This document shows, piece after piece, positions 24,289 through 32,778 of a DNA stretch of 64,000 nt (positions are counted from its first letter, which is position 1; each line of letters starts with the position of its first letter). The notes beneath the pieces were generated by a model. It saw only the letters and a program-made list of their open reading frames with translations. It was not told the origin of the DNA and did not search any database. The stretch spans positions 124,001 to 188,000 of the forward strand of contig NZ_JAHBDK010000075.1 in NCBI RefSeq assembly GCF_019956415.1. Reading direction: 5' to 3'. This stretch comes from Pseudomonas sp. GL-B-19. Lineage in GTDB: Bacteria; Pseudomonadota; Gammaproteobacteria; Pseudomonadales; Pseudomonadaceae. A program made the position numbers and the translations under genes.

Positions 24289-26673
24289 TCAGTGAGCGAA
24301 CAGCGAGTTGCCCTTCTGTCCTGCCAGTTTCTCCGGCTTGATCAGGAACCGCGCCAGCGCAGGCAGCAGCCACAGCGCGCCGAACATGTTCCAGAGCAGC
24401 ATGAAGGTCAGCATCAGGCCCATGTCGGCCTGGAACTTGATGGCCGAGAAGATCCAGGTGCACACACCGATGGCCAGGCACAAACCGGTGAACAGCACCG
24501 CTTTACCGGTGGATTTCAGCGTCTGGTAATAGGCTTCCTGCAACGGCAGACCAGCACGCAGGAAACTTTCCAGACGGCTGTAGATGTAGATGCCGTAGTC
24601 CACGCCAATCCCCACACCCAGCGCCACCACCGGCAGCGTCGCGACTTTCACGCCGATGCCCATGAACGCCATCAAGGCGTTGCCCAGTACCGAGGTCAGC
24701 ACCAGCGGCAATACGATGCACAAGGTCGCCGCCCACGAACGGAAGGTGATCATGCACATGGTCGCGACACAGATGTAGACGAGGATCAGGATGGTCAGCT
24801 CGGATTCCTTGATCACCTCGTTGGTGGCCGCTTCGATCCCGGCGTTACCAGCCGCGAGGATGAATTCCAGGCCGTCCTTGTTGTTCTCCTTGGCGAATTC
24901 CTGCACCGCATGTACCGCGCGATCGAGCGTCGCCGCCTTGTGATCGTTGAGGAACACCAGCACCGGCGCCAGGGAGCAACTGTTGTTGTACAGGCCATCA
25001 GCACGGGAGATGGAGTTGTTCAGCACATCCGGGTTACGCGACAGGGTTTCCCATTTCAGGTTGCCCTCGTTCATGCCCTTGATCATCTGCTTGGACACGG
25101 TCACCAGGGAAATCGCCGACTGCACGCCCTCGGTGTTCTGCATCTTCCACATCAGCTCGTCGATCGGCGCCATGGCTTCATAGCGTGAGCAGCCTTCAGC
25201 CTTGGTCTTGACCATCACCACCAACACATCGGAACTGGTGGAGTAGTTGCTGATGATGAAGTTGTTGTCCTTGTTGTAGCGCGAGTCCGGACGCAACTCT
25301 GGAGCACCTTGATCGAGGTCGCCGATTTTCAGGTTCTGGCTGTACCAGAGACCGCCACCGAAGGCCAGCAAGGCCAGGACGATCGACACCGGTGCGACTT
25401 TCGCGCTGGCAAAGTTCGACAGCAGGCGCCAGAACGGGTGTTCGCGGGTTGCATCCTTTTTGCTGCGTTCCACTGCGCGTTTGCTGATACCGACGTAGGA
25501 AATCGCCACCGGCAGCAGGATCAGGTTGGTGAACACGATTACCGCCACGCCGATGGACGCGCCGATGGCCAGTTCATGGATCACGCCAATGTCGATGATC
25601 AGCAGCGTGATGAAACCCACCGCATCCGCAAGGATCGCAATCATCCCCGGCAGGAACAGCTGACGGAACGTGCGTCGCGCAGCGGTCAGCGCGTTGTCGG
25701 CCTCACTGGACTGCAAGGCGATACCGTTGATCTTCTGTACGCCGTGGGAAATACCGATGGCGAAGATCAGGAACGGCACGAGCATCGAGTACGGATCCAG
25801 CCCGAAACCAAAGAAGTGCATCAACCCAAGCTGCCAGATCACCGCCACCAACGTGGTACTGAGTACCGCCACGGTGCTGCGCATGCAGTTGGTGAACCAG
25901 TACAACAGAATCAGCGTAATAACGAAGGCGACACCGAAGAACATCACCACCATGACCAGACCATCGATCAGGTCGCCGACTTTCTTGGCGAAACCGACGA
26001 TATGGATCTGCACGTTAGGGTTCTGTTTTTCAAACTTGTCGCGGATTTTTTCTTCCAGCTCGTGGGAGAACTTGCGGTAGTCCAGCGCCAGCAACTTGCC
26101 CTGGTCCTGCGGGTCCGGGTAGGACTCCAGCAGCGGGATATCGACAATGCTCGACTTGAAATCGTTGGCCACCAGACGTCCGACTTGCCCGGACTTGAGG
26201 ACGTTGTTGCGCAGCAGATCGAGGCTTTGCTGGGAGCCGTTGTAGCTCTGCGGGATCACTTCACCACCGGCGAAGCCCTCCTCCGTCACCTCGGTCCAGC
26301 GCACGCTCGGGCTCCATAGCGACTTGAGGCCGGAACGGTCGACGCCGGAAATGTAGAACACCTCGTCGTTGATCTGACGCAGGGTCTCCATGTATTCCTT
26401 GGAAAAGATATCGCCGTCAGTGGCTTCCACCGAGATCCGCACCGTGTTGCCCAGGTTCGCCAGATCGTTGCGGTGCTCCATCATCTTTTGAATGAACGGA
26501 TGATCGAGCGGGATCATTTTTTCGAAACTGGTGGACGGCCGGATCAGCGTCGCCTGCCAGAACAGGAAAATACTGACCAGCAGGCAGATGAAGATCACCG
26601 CCGGGCGGTTGTTGAAAATCAGGCGCTCAAGAAACGTCGCCTTGTCTTGGTGATGGCTTGTCATCGATGTCAT
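24289..26673 (-). CDS. RND/MMPL-family inner-membrane transporter
   Basis: A 794-residue protein with the RND-like layout: one N-terminal membrane segment (PAVIFICLLVSIFLFW), a large periplasmic loop, five membrane segments near residues 240-400, a second single segment and loop, then five segments near the C-terminus containing VALGVGIGVDYGIYIYSRLE. It belongs to the hydrophobe/amphiphile (MMPL-like) exporters, not the tripartite drug pumps, since no adaptor or outer-membrane gene is adjacent. The YCF48-like gene ends 16 bases upstream and is probably co-transcribed; in other pseudomonads this pair accompanies DUF1302/DUF1329 genes. Cargo unknown, possibly lipids or hydrophobic esters. Confidence 0.88.
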   Translation of the reverse strand: MTSMTSHHQDKATFLERLIFNNRPAVIFICLLVSIFLFWQATLIRPSTSFEKMIPLDHPFIQKMMEHRNDLANLGNTVRISVEATDGDIFSKEYMETLRQINDEVFYISGVDRSGLKSLWSPSVRWTEVTEEGFAGGEVIPQSYNGSQQSLDLLRNNVLKSGQVGRLVANDFKSSIVDIPLLESYPDPQDQGKLLALDYRKFSHELEEKIRDKFEKQNPNVQIHIVGFAKKVGDLIDGLVMVVMFFGVAFVITLILLYWFTNCMRSTVAVLSTTLVAVIWQLGLMHFFGFGLDPYSMLVPFLIFAIGISHGVQKINGIALQSSEADNALTAARRTFRQLFLPGMIAILADAVGFITLLIIDIGVIHELAIGASIGVAVIVFTNLILLPVAISYVGISKRAVERSKKDATREHPFWRLLSNFASAKVAPVSIVLALLAFGGGLWYSQNLKIGDLDQGAPELRPDSRYNKDNNFIISNYSTSSDVLVVMVKTKAEGCSRYEAMAPIDELMWKMQNTEGVQSAISLVTVSKQMIKGMNEGNLKWETLSRNPDVLNNSISRADGLYNNSCSLAPVLVFLNDHKAATLDRAVHAVQEFAKENNKDGLEFILAAGNAGIEAATNEVIKESELTILILVYICVATMCMITFRSWAATLCIVLPLVLTSVLGNALMAFMGIGVKVATLPVVALGVGIGVDYGIYIYSRLESFLRAGLPLQEAYYQTLKSTGKAVLFTGLCLAIGVCTWIFSAIKFQADMGLMLTFMLLWNMFGALWLLPALARFLIKPEKLAGQKGNSLFAH

Positions 26674-26689
26674 AGCTCCGCCCTTCTTA

Positions 26690-27742
26690 TTATTTGCCCA
26701 GCTCTGAGCCGGTTGGCGAAGTAGCGCGAACGCCGCCCTGTCCTGCCAGAATCAGATTGCCGTTGCCCGCCGCCGTCACTGCCGATACGGAAATGCGATC
26801 CGGACGGTTGAACACGCTGAAGGTTTCGCCATTGTCGTTGCTGCGTATCACTGAGCCGCCGTTGCCGACGATCACGATGGAACCATCGTCGAGCAGCGTT
26901 GCGCCAGACAGCCCGAACTCCAGTGCGCCGCGAGCGGCTTTCAGCTCGACCTGTTCCCAGGTGCTGCCGAAATCCGTGGAGCGGTAGAGATTGCCGCGCA
27001 GGCCGTAAGCCAGCAGCGTATTGGCTTGCGCCGTGCCGATGACACCGAAGAGCGAGCCTTCGTACGGGCCTTCGAGTTTCTCCCAGGTCTGCCCCCAATC
27101 GGCCGAGCGGAACATGCTGCCCTGCTCGCCAACGATGAACAGCCCGGCATCCTTGACCGATGCGATGCCATTGAGGTGGAACTGGTCCTCGTTGTCCAGG
27201 CGGTCGCTGGCGTCTTCCCAATGCTTGCCGCCGTCGGTGGTTTCCAGCAGCGCGCCATATGCACCCACGGCATAGCCGTTGTTGGCGTCCTTGAACCAGA
27301 CGTCGAGCAGCGGCGCTTCGCGTTTCAAATCGTCGAATTGTTTGGTCCAGGTGACGCCACCGTCCTCACTCGCGAGGATCTGTGCGTCATGGCCGACGGC
27401 CCAGCCGTGTTTGTCATCGACAAAAAACACCGACGTCAGCAGTGCCCGGGATGGCACCTTGGCTTGAACCCAGGTCGTACCCTGGTCATCGGAATACAGA
27501 ATGTGCCCGCGATCGCCGACCGCCACCAGGCGTTTGCCGGCGTGAACGACATCAAGCATCAGGCTTTTGGCAGCCTTGGCAGACTCAATGGAATAAACAG
27601 CATCGGATGCTGGCGCGGCAGCGGCCAGCACAGGTGCCGACAACACGGCACAGCCCAACAGCGAGAGCGCTGTAGCCAGCAACGCGATTTTGCGTAATGC
27701 CGGCGGGCGGCAGATACCCACACCCATGACAGGCTCACTCAT
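26690..27742 (-). CDS. YCF48-like beta-propeller protein
   Basis: A 350-residue exported protein: a signal peptide (KIALLATALSLLGCAVLSAP, cut near VLAAAAPA), then repeated blades of the BNR/YCF48 type with recurring DDGSIVIVGNGGSVIRS, GVTWTKQFDD and GKHWEDASD motifs. YCF48 in plants and cyanobacteria assists photosystem II assembly, but bacterial homologues next to RND transporters must do something else. GGAAGG lies just before the ATG. It is followed 16 bases later by the RND gene on the same strand, suggesting a periplasmic partner of the exporter. Confidence 0.85.
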   Translation of the reverse strand: MSEPVMGVGICRPPALRKIALLATALSLLGCAVLSAPVLAAAAPASDAVYSIESAKAAKSLMLDVVHAGKRLVAVGDRGHILYSDDQGTTWVQAKVPSRALLTSVFFVDDKHGWAVGHDAQILASEDGGVTWTKQFDDLKREAPLLDVWFKDANNGYAVGAYGALLETTDGGKHWEDASDRLDNEDQFHLNGIASVKDAGLFIVGEQGSMFRSADWGQTWEKLEGPYEGSLFGVIGTAQANTLLAYGLRGNLYRSTDFGSTWEQVELKAARGALEFGLSGATLLDDGSIVIVGNGGSVIRSNDNGETFSVFNRPDRISVSAVTAAGNGNLILAGQGGVRATSPTGSELGK

Positions 27743-28003
27743 AGACCTTCCCCCATTATTATTGTTAGGTCGTTCAACCTTTCAGGGCGCCGTAAGGTGG
27801 CTCGTTGTGATTGGCTGTTTTGGAGCTTGGTCCTGAAACGCGCAATCTAGAGCCCCTTCGGAAGCTGGCTTATCCTATCGGGGTTTGGAAAGGTCTGACA
27901 ATCGACGCCACGTTATGTTTTGTTAACCTGAGAGATATGCGGTTTGGCTGAATGATTGGGTATTAGGTGGGGTGATTGGGGCTTCTCTGGTTGGTGGTTA
28001 GAG

Positions 28004-28269
28004 TACATATCCGTTTCTGCGGTAACGGCGGCTTATGGTTTCGCTCTTACAGCGACTCACTTTTCCAAACGCCGAAAAGTAAGCAAAAGGCTTCGCCCCG
28101 GCGTACGGCACTTCGCTAAGGCTCAGTGTTCCCTCGCTACGGTGTCCATCAGGGGGCATCGCCTACGGTCTGCTTCGCTACGACCTCCTCTCGATGTGTG
28201 CGGCTTCGCCGCACGGCGCTACGCGCCTACCCCCTGATGAACACCTACGCTCGGCCTGCCGAAGGGGCG
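28004..28269. repeat. Left arm of large imperfect inverted repeat
   Basis: It opens GTACATATCCGTTTCTGCGG and contains GGTTTCGCTCTTACAGCGA and CTGCTTCGCTACGACCT. Read in reverse complement, the right arm at 28542-28828 carries the same ordered landmarks with small insertions and deletions, ending in CCGAAGGGGCG at the inner side. The arms resemble a dispersed element I have seen repeatedly in Pseudomonas genomes. Confidence 0.75.
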
Positions 28270-28283
28270 AAAGATCAAAAACA

Positions 28284-28361
28284 GATCAAGATCAAGATCA
28301 AGATCAAAAGCCAAAGCCAAAGCCAAAGCCAAAGCCAAAGGCAAAGGCAAAGGCAACGGCA
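28284..28361. repeat. Hexanucleotide tandem array, 13 units
   Basis: Four GATCAA units, five AAGCCA, three AAGGCA and one ACGGCA follow without a break. The array lies in the centre of the large inverted repeat and runs straight into a REP at 28367. Unit changes are ordered in blocks, as expected from slippage with point mutations. Confidence 0.92.
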
Positions 28362-28366
28362 AAAGC

Positions 28367-28390
28367 TTCGCGAGCAGGCTCGCTCCCACA
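28367..28390. repeat. Single REP
   Basis: TTCGCGAGCAGGCTCGCTCC plus CACA, a lone unit of the main REP class with no nearby inverted partner. Confidence 0.85.
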
Positions 28391-28428
28391 GGGAATGGAT
28401 GCATCTGCAAGAAGCTGGTCGGTTGGCA

Positions 28429-28460
28429 GGCCGCCTTCGCTGGCAAGCCAGCTCCTACAG
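28429..28460. repeat. Single REP of the GGCAAGCCAGCTCCTACAG class
   Basis: GGCCGCCTTCGCTGGCAAGC followed by CAGCTCCTACAG. A related copy with an internal insert lies at 28857-28902. Confidence 0.8.
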
Positions 28461-28541
28461 TAGATCGGTGTACCGCCCTTGCTTTTCACCACTCATCAGG
28501 CCGAGCGTTAGCTCGCCTGCAGCTCTTGACCTTGATTCACC

Positions 28542-28828
28542 CGCCCCTTCGGGAGGCTGAGTGGAGGTGTTCATCCGGGGAGTGGCGCGTAGCGCCGTTC
28601 GACGCAGTCGAACACGCTGCATGTAGGTCGTAGCGAAGCAGACCGGAGGGCAGTGTCCCCGGATGGATACCGGAGCGAAGGTACGCCGAGCCCAGGCGAG
28701 GGGCCGGACGCTCGGGGCGAGACCTTTTGGTTCCTTTTGGCTGGGCCGGCACTCCGGGCGTTTGCCAAAAGGGACTCGCTGTAAGAGCGAAACCATTAGC
28801 GGCCGTTACCGCAGGAATGGATATGTAC
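28542..28828. repeat. Right arm of large imperfect inverted repeat
   Basis: It begins CGCCCCTTCGGGAGG, contains GGTCGTAGCGAAGCAGACC and TCGCTGTAAGAGCGAAACC, and ends GGAATGGATATGTAC, mirroring the left arm. It is about 20 bases longer than the left arm through small insertions. Confidence 0.75.
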
Positions 28829-28856
28829 ACCAAGGAAGAGAATGGTCGGCTGTCAG

Positions 28857-28902
28857 GCCGCCTTCGCTGCGATGCGGCGATCCGACAAGCCAGCTCCTAC
28901 AG
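28857..28902. repeat. Extended REP variant
   Basis: GGCCGCCTTCGCTGCGATGC followed by GGCGATCCGACAAGCCAGCTCCTACAG in two parts. Compared with the unit at 28429 it carries an extra GCGATGCGGCGATCCGA-like stretch inside the hairpin. Confidence 0.7.
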
Positions 28903-28932
28903 GTGGAAGGCCGCCATCGCAAACAAGCCAGT

Positions 28933-28960
28933 CCCACAGGGTTCGAGCGAACCCTGCGGG
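28933..28960. terminator. Strong hairpin downstream of pepN
   Basis: CCCACAGGGTTCG and CGAACCCTGCGGG form an almost perfect stem with a two-base loop, 13 bases after the pepN stop (minus strand). There is no T-run, so it may be a 3' stabiliser or a weak terminator. Confidence 0.4.
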
Positions 28961-28973
28961 AGAAACGTCAGAC

Positions 28974-31646
28974 TCAGGCCAGGCTTTTGCTGACCACTTC
29001 AAACACATCGCTGGACAGCTGACCCGAAGCACGTATCCGCTCCAGCTCGCCTTTCATCAGCGCCTGACGCGCGTCGTCGTATTTGCGCCAGCGCGTCAGC
29101 GGCGCCAACTGCCGGGAAGCGATCTGCGGATTGAACCCGTTCAACTCAATCACCAGATCCGCGAGGAAGCGATACCCCGAGCCATCAGCGGCATGGAAGT
29201 TGATCAGGTTCTGCCCGGCAAACGCACCGACCAGCGCGCGAACCTTGTTCGGATTCTTCATGTTGAACGCCGAATGCTGCATCAACTGACGCACCCGCTC
29301 CAGACCACCCGGCAACGTGCTGCCCGCTTGAACACTGAACCACTGATCCATGACCAGCGGATTGTCCTTGAAGTGCTCGGCAAAACTCGCCAGCGCCTTG
29401 GCTTTCTCTGCTTCAAACGGCGAATTGACCAACACCGCCAGCGCGGTCAGGCGCTCGGTCATGTTGTCGCTGGTTTCGAATTGCTCAAGCGTCGCCGCCA
29501 ACACTTGCGGTTTCCCGCTGAGCATCAGGTACGACAGCGCAATGTTCTGCAACGCGCGACGAGCGAAGTGCTCGGCCTCGGCCACGTAAGGGGTTTTCTT
29601 CGACAGTTCGCGATTGGCCTGATAACGCAGCCACAACGCTTCGAACAATTCGTCTGCCAGTTGCTTGCGAGCAAACTCGCGCGCGATGTGAATCGCATCG
29701 ACGTCAGCCACTTCGCTGATTTCGGTCAGATAGGCCTCGCCCGGTAGCGAAAGCATTTCCGCGACCATGGCCTGATCCAGCGTCTCGTCCGACAGCACGG
29801 TGCGCAGGGCAGAAATCAGGCGCTGATCCAGCACCAGGGTTTCACCTGCCTGATGCTGGGCAATCAGCTCTTGCAACACTTGCACCGACAGTTGCTGACC
29901 GGCATCCCAACGGTTGAAACCGTCGCTGTCATGCTGCATCAGGAACATCAGTTGATCGCGGTTGTACGGGAAGCTCAGTTTGACTGGCGCCGAGAAACCA
30001 CGCAGCAGTGAAGGCAGCGGTTGTTCAGCGATGTCGACGAAGGTGAAGGTTTGCTCAGCTTCGGTCACCGAAATTACCCGCGACGTGCCCTGAGCGCTGG
30101 CTTCGCCGGACAGACGCAAGGCAATCGCCGCGCCTTTGGAGTCCAGCAGGCCCAACTCAACAGGAATCACAAACGGCAGTTTTTCAACCTTGTCCGGGGT
30201 TGCCGGGCAGCTTTGACGGAACGTCAGGCTGTAGGTTTTCGCCGCAGCATCGTAAAACTCGCTCACCGCCAACCGCGGCGTACCCGCCTGGCTGTACCAG
30301 CGCTTGAACTGGGTCAGGTCGACACCGTTGGCATCTTCCATCGCTTTGATGAAGTCGTCGCAGGTTACAGCCTGGCCGTCGTGGCGGTCGAAATACAGGT
30401 CACTGCCTTTGCGGAAGCCTTCGGCCCCGAGCAAGGTGTGGATCATGCCGACCACTTCCGAGCCCTTTTCGTACACCGTCAGGGTGTAGAAGTTGGAAAT
30501 CTCGATAAAACTGTCCGGCCGCACGGCGTGGGCCATGGGACCTGCGTCTTCGGCGAACTGGTGCGTGCGCAGGTAGGCCACGTCCTGGATGCGCTTGACC
30601 GTGGCCGAGTTCATGTCCGAGGAGAACCCGGCATCGCGGAACACCGTGAAGCCTTCCTTGAGCGACAGCTGGAACCAGTCGCGGCAGGTCACGCGGTTGC
30701 CCGACCAGTTGTGGAAGTATTCGTGGGCGACGATGGCTTCGACACGCTGGTGCGCGGCGTCGGTGGCGGTTTCGGCGCGGGCCAGCACGGCGCTGGAGTT
30801 GAAGATGTTGAGGCCCTTGTTCTCCATGGCGCCCATGTTGAAGTCATTGACCGCGACGATCATGAAGATGTCCAGGTCGTACTCGCGGCCGTAGACCTCT
30901 TCATCCCAGCGCATCGACTTCTTCAGGCTGTTCATGGCGTGCTGGCACTTGTCGATGTTTTCCGGCTCGACGTAAATGCGCAATGCCACGGAACGCTCGG
31001 TCATGGTGGTGAAGGTGTCTTCGACGCACCACAAATCACCGGCCACCAGCGCGAACAGGTACGCCGGTTTCATGAACGGGTCTTCCCAGGTCGCCCAGTG
31101 CCGGCCATCTTCGCCGGGGCCGCTGGCAATCGGGTTGCCGTTGGACAGCAGCACCGGATAGCTATGCTGCTCTGCGACGACCGTGGTGGTGAACTTGCTC
31201 ATCACGTCCGGGCGGTCGAGGTAATAGGTGATCTTGCGGAAGCCTTCGGCCTCGCACTGGGTGCAGAACATGCCGCTGGATTTGTACAAGCCTTCCAGCG
31301 CGGTGTTGGTTTCCGGGTGGATCTTGACGCTGGTGTCGACCGTGAACGTGGTGCTGGCCGGGTGCAGGGTCAGGTGCTGCTCTGTTAATTGATAGCCCGT
31401 CAATTGATCGTCGCTTTCGCTCAGCTCGCGGTCGGCCAGGGTGACCGACAGCAGCTCCAGTTGCTGACCGTCCAGCACCAGCGGCGGCAAACCCGGGCCG
31501 CGCTCGGGATTGCGGCGCATCACCAGTTGCGCATGGACCAGGCTGTGGTCCTCGAACAACTCGAAGGTCAGGTGCGTCTCGTCGATCAGGTACTCGGGCG
31601 CCTGATAGTCTTTCAGGTAAATCATCTTCGGTTGTTCGGTGCGCAT
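28974..31646 (-). CDS. pepN: Aminopeptidase N (M1 family zinc metallopeptidase)
   Basis: An 890-residue cytosolic aminopeptidase that removes N-terminal residues from peptides. The GAMEN exopeptidase motif is at residues 272-276 and the zinc site HEYFH at 308-312, with the third ligand Glu in LSLKEGFTVF near residue 331. Length and N-terminus (KDYQAPEYLIDETHLTFEL) match bacterial PepN (about 870-885). AAGGA lies 7 bases before ATG 31646, preferred over ATG 31625. It is the downstream gene of a minus-strand series that starts at nadK, spaced 10 bases from the DUF2797 gene. Confidence 0.96.
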   Translation of the reverse strand: MRTEQPKMIYLKDYQAPEYLIDETHLTFELFEDHSLVHAQLVMRRNPERGPGLPPLVLDGQQLELLSVTLADRELSESDDQLTGYQLTEQHLTLHPASTTFTVDTSVKIHPETNTALEGLYKSSGMFCTQCEAEGFRKITYYLDRPDVMSKFTTTVVAEQHSYPVLLSNGNPIASGPGEDGRHWATWEDPFMKPAYLFALVAGDLWCVEDTFTTMTERSVALRIYVEPENIDKCQHAMNSLKKSMRWDEEVYGREYDLDIFMIVAVNDFNMGAMENKGLNIFNSSAVLARAETATDAAHQRVEAIVAHEYFHNWSGNRVTCRDWFQLSLKEGFTVFRDAGFSSDMNSATVKRIQDVAYLRTHQFAEDAGPMAHAVRPDSFIEISNFYTLTVYEKGSEVVGMIHTLLGAEGFRKGSDLYFDRHDGQAVTCDDFIKAMEDANGVDLTQFKRWYSQAGTPRLAVSEFYDAAAKTYSLTFRQSCPATPDKVEKLPFVIPVELGLLDSKGAAIALRLSGEASAQGTSRVISVTEAEQTFTFVDIAEQPLPSLLRGFSAPVKLSFPYNRDQLMFLMQHDSDGFNRWDAGQQLSVQVLQELIAQHQAGETLVLDQRLISALRTVLSDETLDQAMVAEMLSLPGEAYLTEISEVADVDAIHIAREFARKQLADELFEALWLRYQANRELSKKTPYVAEAEHFARRALQNIALSYLMLSGKPQVLAATLEQFETSDNMTERLTALAVLVNSPFEAEKAKALASFAEHFKDNPLVMDQWFSVQAGSTLPGGLERVRQLMQHSAFNMKNPNKVRALVGAFAGQNLINFHAADGSGYRFLADLVIELNGFNPQIASRQLAPLTRWRKYDDARQALMKGELERIRASGQLSSDVFEVVSKSLA

Positions 31647-31656
31647 GCTGGAGTCC

Positions 31657-32487
31657 TTACTGATGCACGGCGAGCTGATAAGCCGTGTATTTACGAATAT
31701 TGATCACGCCGGTGTCGAAGATCAGGTATTGGCCCTTGACCCCCAGCAGCGTGCCTTCGGCAATCGGATTCTTGTCCAGGTTGAAGCTGACGATTTTGGC
31801 CGGGTATTGCTCGACCGGATAGCAGATCTCAAGGGTTTCTACGTCGGTAATCGTCTGAATTGCTTGTAGTCCAAATCGTTCCTGCAAGGTTTGCAGGCCC
31901 TCGGCGCAACTGTCGAACAACTGGTCGCGAACCTCGGCCAGATTGACCGATGCCGCTTCGCCCTTGAGCAAGGCACGCCAGTTGGTCTTGTCCGCCACCT
32001 GGCTGCGAAACAGGTCCTCGACGAAACCTGACTGCTGACGGGTCGACACCCGCACGATCGGCAACGCCTGACGGGCGCCTTGATCGATCCAGCGGGTCGG
32101 CAGCTGGGTGGCGCGGGTAATCCCGACTTTCACCCCCGACGAGTTGGACAGATAGACGATGTGATCGGTCATGCAAAACGTCTGGCCCCACTCCGGCTCA
32201 CGGCAAGTGCCGGCGTCAAAGTGGCAACGCTCCGGGCTCATGATGCAGATGTCGCACTGCGCCAGTTTGGTCATGCACGGGTAGCAATAGCCCTGGCTGA
32301 AACTGGTTTTGGTCTTGCGTCCACAATGGGTGCAATGAATCGCCCCCAGGTATTCCAGGCGCACGGTGGTGCCGATCATTGGATTGACCGGCACCTCAAG
32401 GTCGCCCAGACGAAACGCGTACTGCACGTCAGACCCGTCAAGGCGGGCCGACATTTTGCTGATTGCACCACGGCCAATCTCGATCAA
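31657..32487 (-). CDS. DUF2797 cysteine-rich protein
   Basis: A 276-residue soluble protein. Zinc-type cysteines are clear: CTHCGRKTKTSFSQGYCYPC, then CDICIMSPERCHF and TCREPEWGQTFC. The central region SNSSGVKVGITRATQLPTRW resembles a GIY-YIG-like fold start (VKVGIT), as noted for some DUF2797 proteins; that is inference. I start it at TTG 32487, which forms a TTGA overlap with the yeaC stop, has GGAA 8 bases upstream and yields MIEIGRGAISKMSARL. An ATG at 32544 would overlap yeaC by 60 bases with no suitable ribosome site; ATG 32454 has none either. Function unknown, conserved next to pepN. Confidence 0.82.
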   Translation of the reverse strand: MIEIGRGAISKMSARLDGSDVQYAFRLGDLEVPVNPMIGTTVRLEYLGAIHCTHCGRKTKTSFSQGYCYPCMTKLAQCDICIMSPERCHFDAGTCREPEWGQTFCMTDHIVYLSNSSGVKVGITRATQLPTRWIDQGARQALPIVRVSTRQQSGFVEDLFRSQVADKTNWRALLKGEAASVNLAEVRDQLFDSCAEGLQTLQERFGLQAIQTITDVETLEICYPVEQYPAKIVSFNLDKNPIAEGTLLGVKGQYLIFDTGVINIRKYTAYQLAVHQ

Positions 32488-32744
32488 TGGATGGCTTCCG
32501 ACTTGAACAGGATGTTCGGCACGCTGATCGACTTCGAACTGCATTCCTGCGGCCCCATGTAACCGGTGCGCTCTTCTTCGGGCAGGTTCTGGATTTCCCA
32601 GGCGATCATCGCTTGCAGCGACAGTTCGCGTTGCTCGGCGGTGAGCTTGTTACCGTCCGCCCATTTACCGATTTCCACCGCCAGTTTCAGGCTCTGGTAG
32701 ATATCGGGGGTGATGTTTTTGATCATTTCGTTAAAAGAGGACAT
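32484..32744 (-). CDS. yeaC: YeaC-family protein (DUF1315)
   Basis: An 86-residue soluble protein starting MSSFNEMIKNITPDIYQSLK, with the conserved AVEIGKWADGNKLTAEQREL and a C-terminal PNILFKSEAIH tail. This is the DUF1315/YeaC family, widespread in gammaproteobacteria and of unknown function. GGAG lies before ATG 32744, which decides the start over a longer frame. The next gene starts within its stop codon. Confidence 0.87.
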   Translation of the reverse strand: MSSFNEMIKNITPDIYQSLKLAVEIGKWADGNKLTAEQRELSLQAMIAWEIQNLPEEERTGYMGPQECSSKSISVPNILFKSEAIH

Positions 32745-32778
32745 CAAGGTCTCCGCGCTCTTTAATACATAAACTGTT

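Larger units (their letters stand above)
27743..28973. other. Gene-free repeat block between the YCF48 and pepN genes
   Basis: About 1.2 kb without a supportable gene. The first 260 bases hold the YCF48 promoter region. The rest is a large imperfect inverted repeat (28004-28269 and 28542-28828), a hexanucleotide array (28284-28361), single REPs (28367-28390, 28429-28460, 28857-28902) and a strong hairpin (28933-28960). Small frames inside it are repeat-derived. Confidence 0.75.

Noticed and set aside
28284..28361. Possible CRISPR array
   Set aside because: The units are 6 bases with no spacers, so it is a microsatellite-like array.
28126..28560. Small open frames over the hexamer array and inverted repeat
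   Set aside because: They consist of repeat-encoded dipeptides and REP sequence and have no independent start signal.
28842..29747. 301-codon plus-strand frame running from the repeat block into pepN
   Set aside because: It is antisense to the pepN 3' end and begins in REP sequence.
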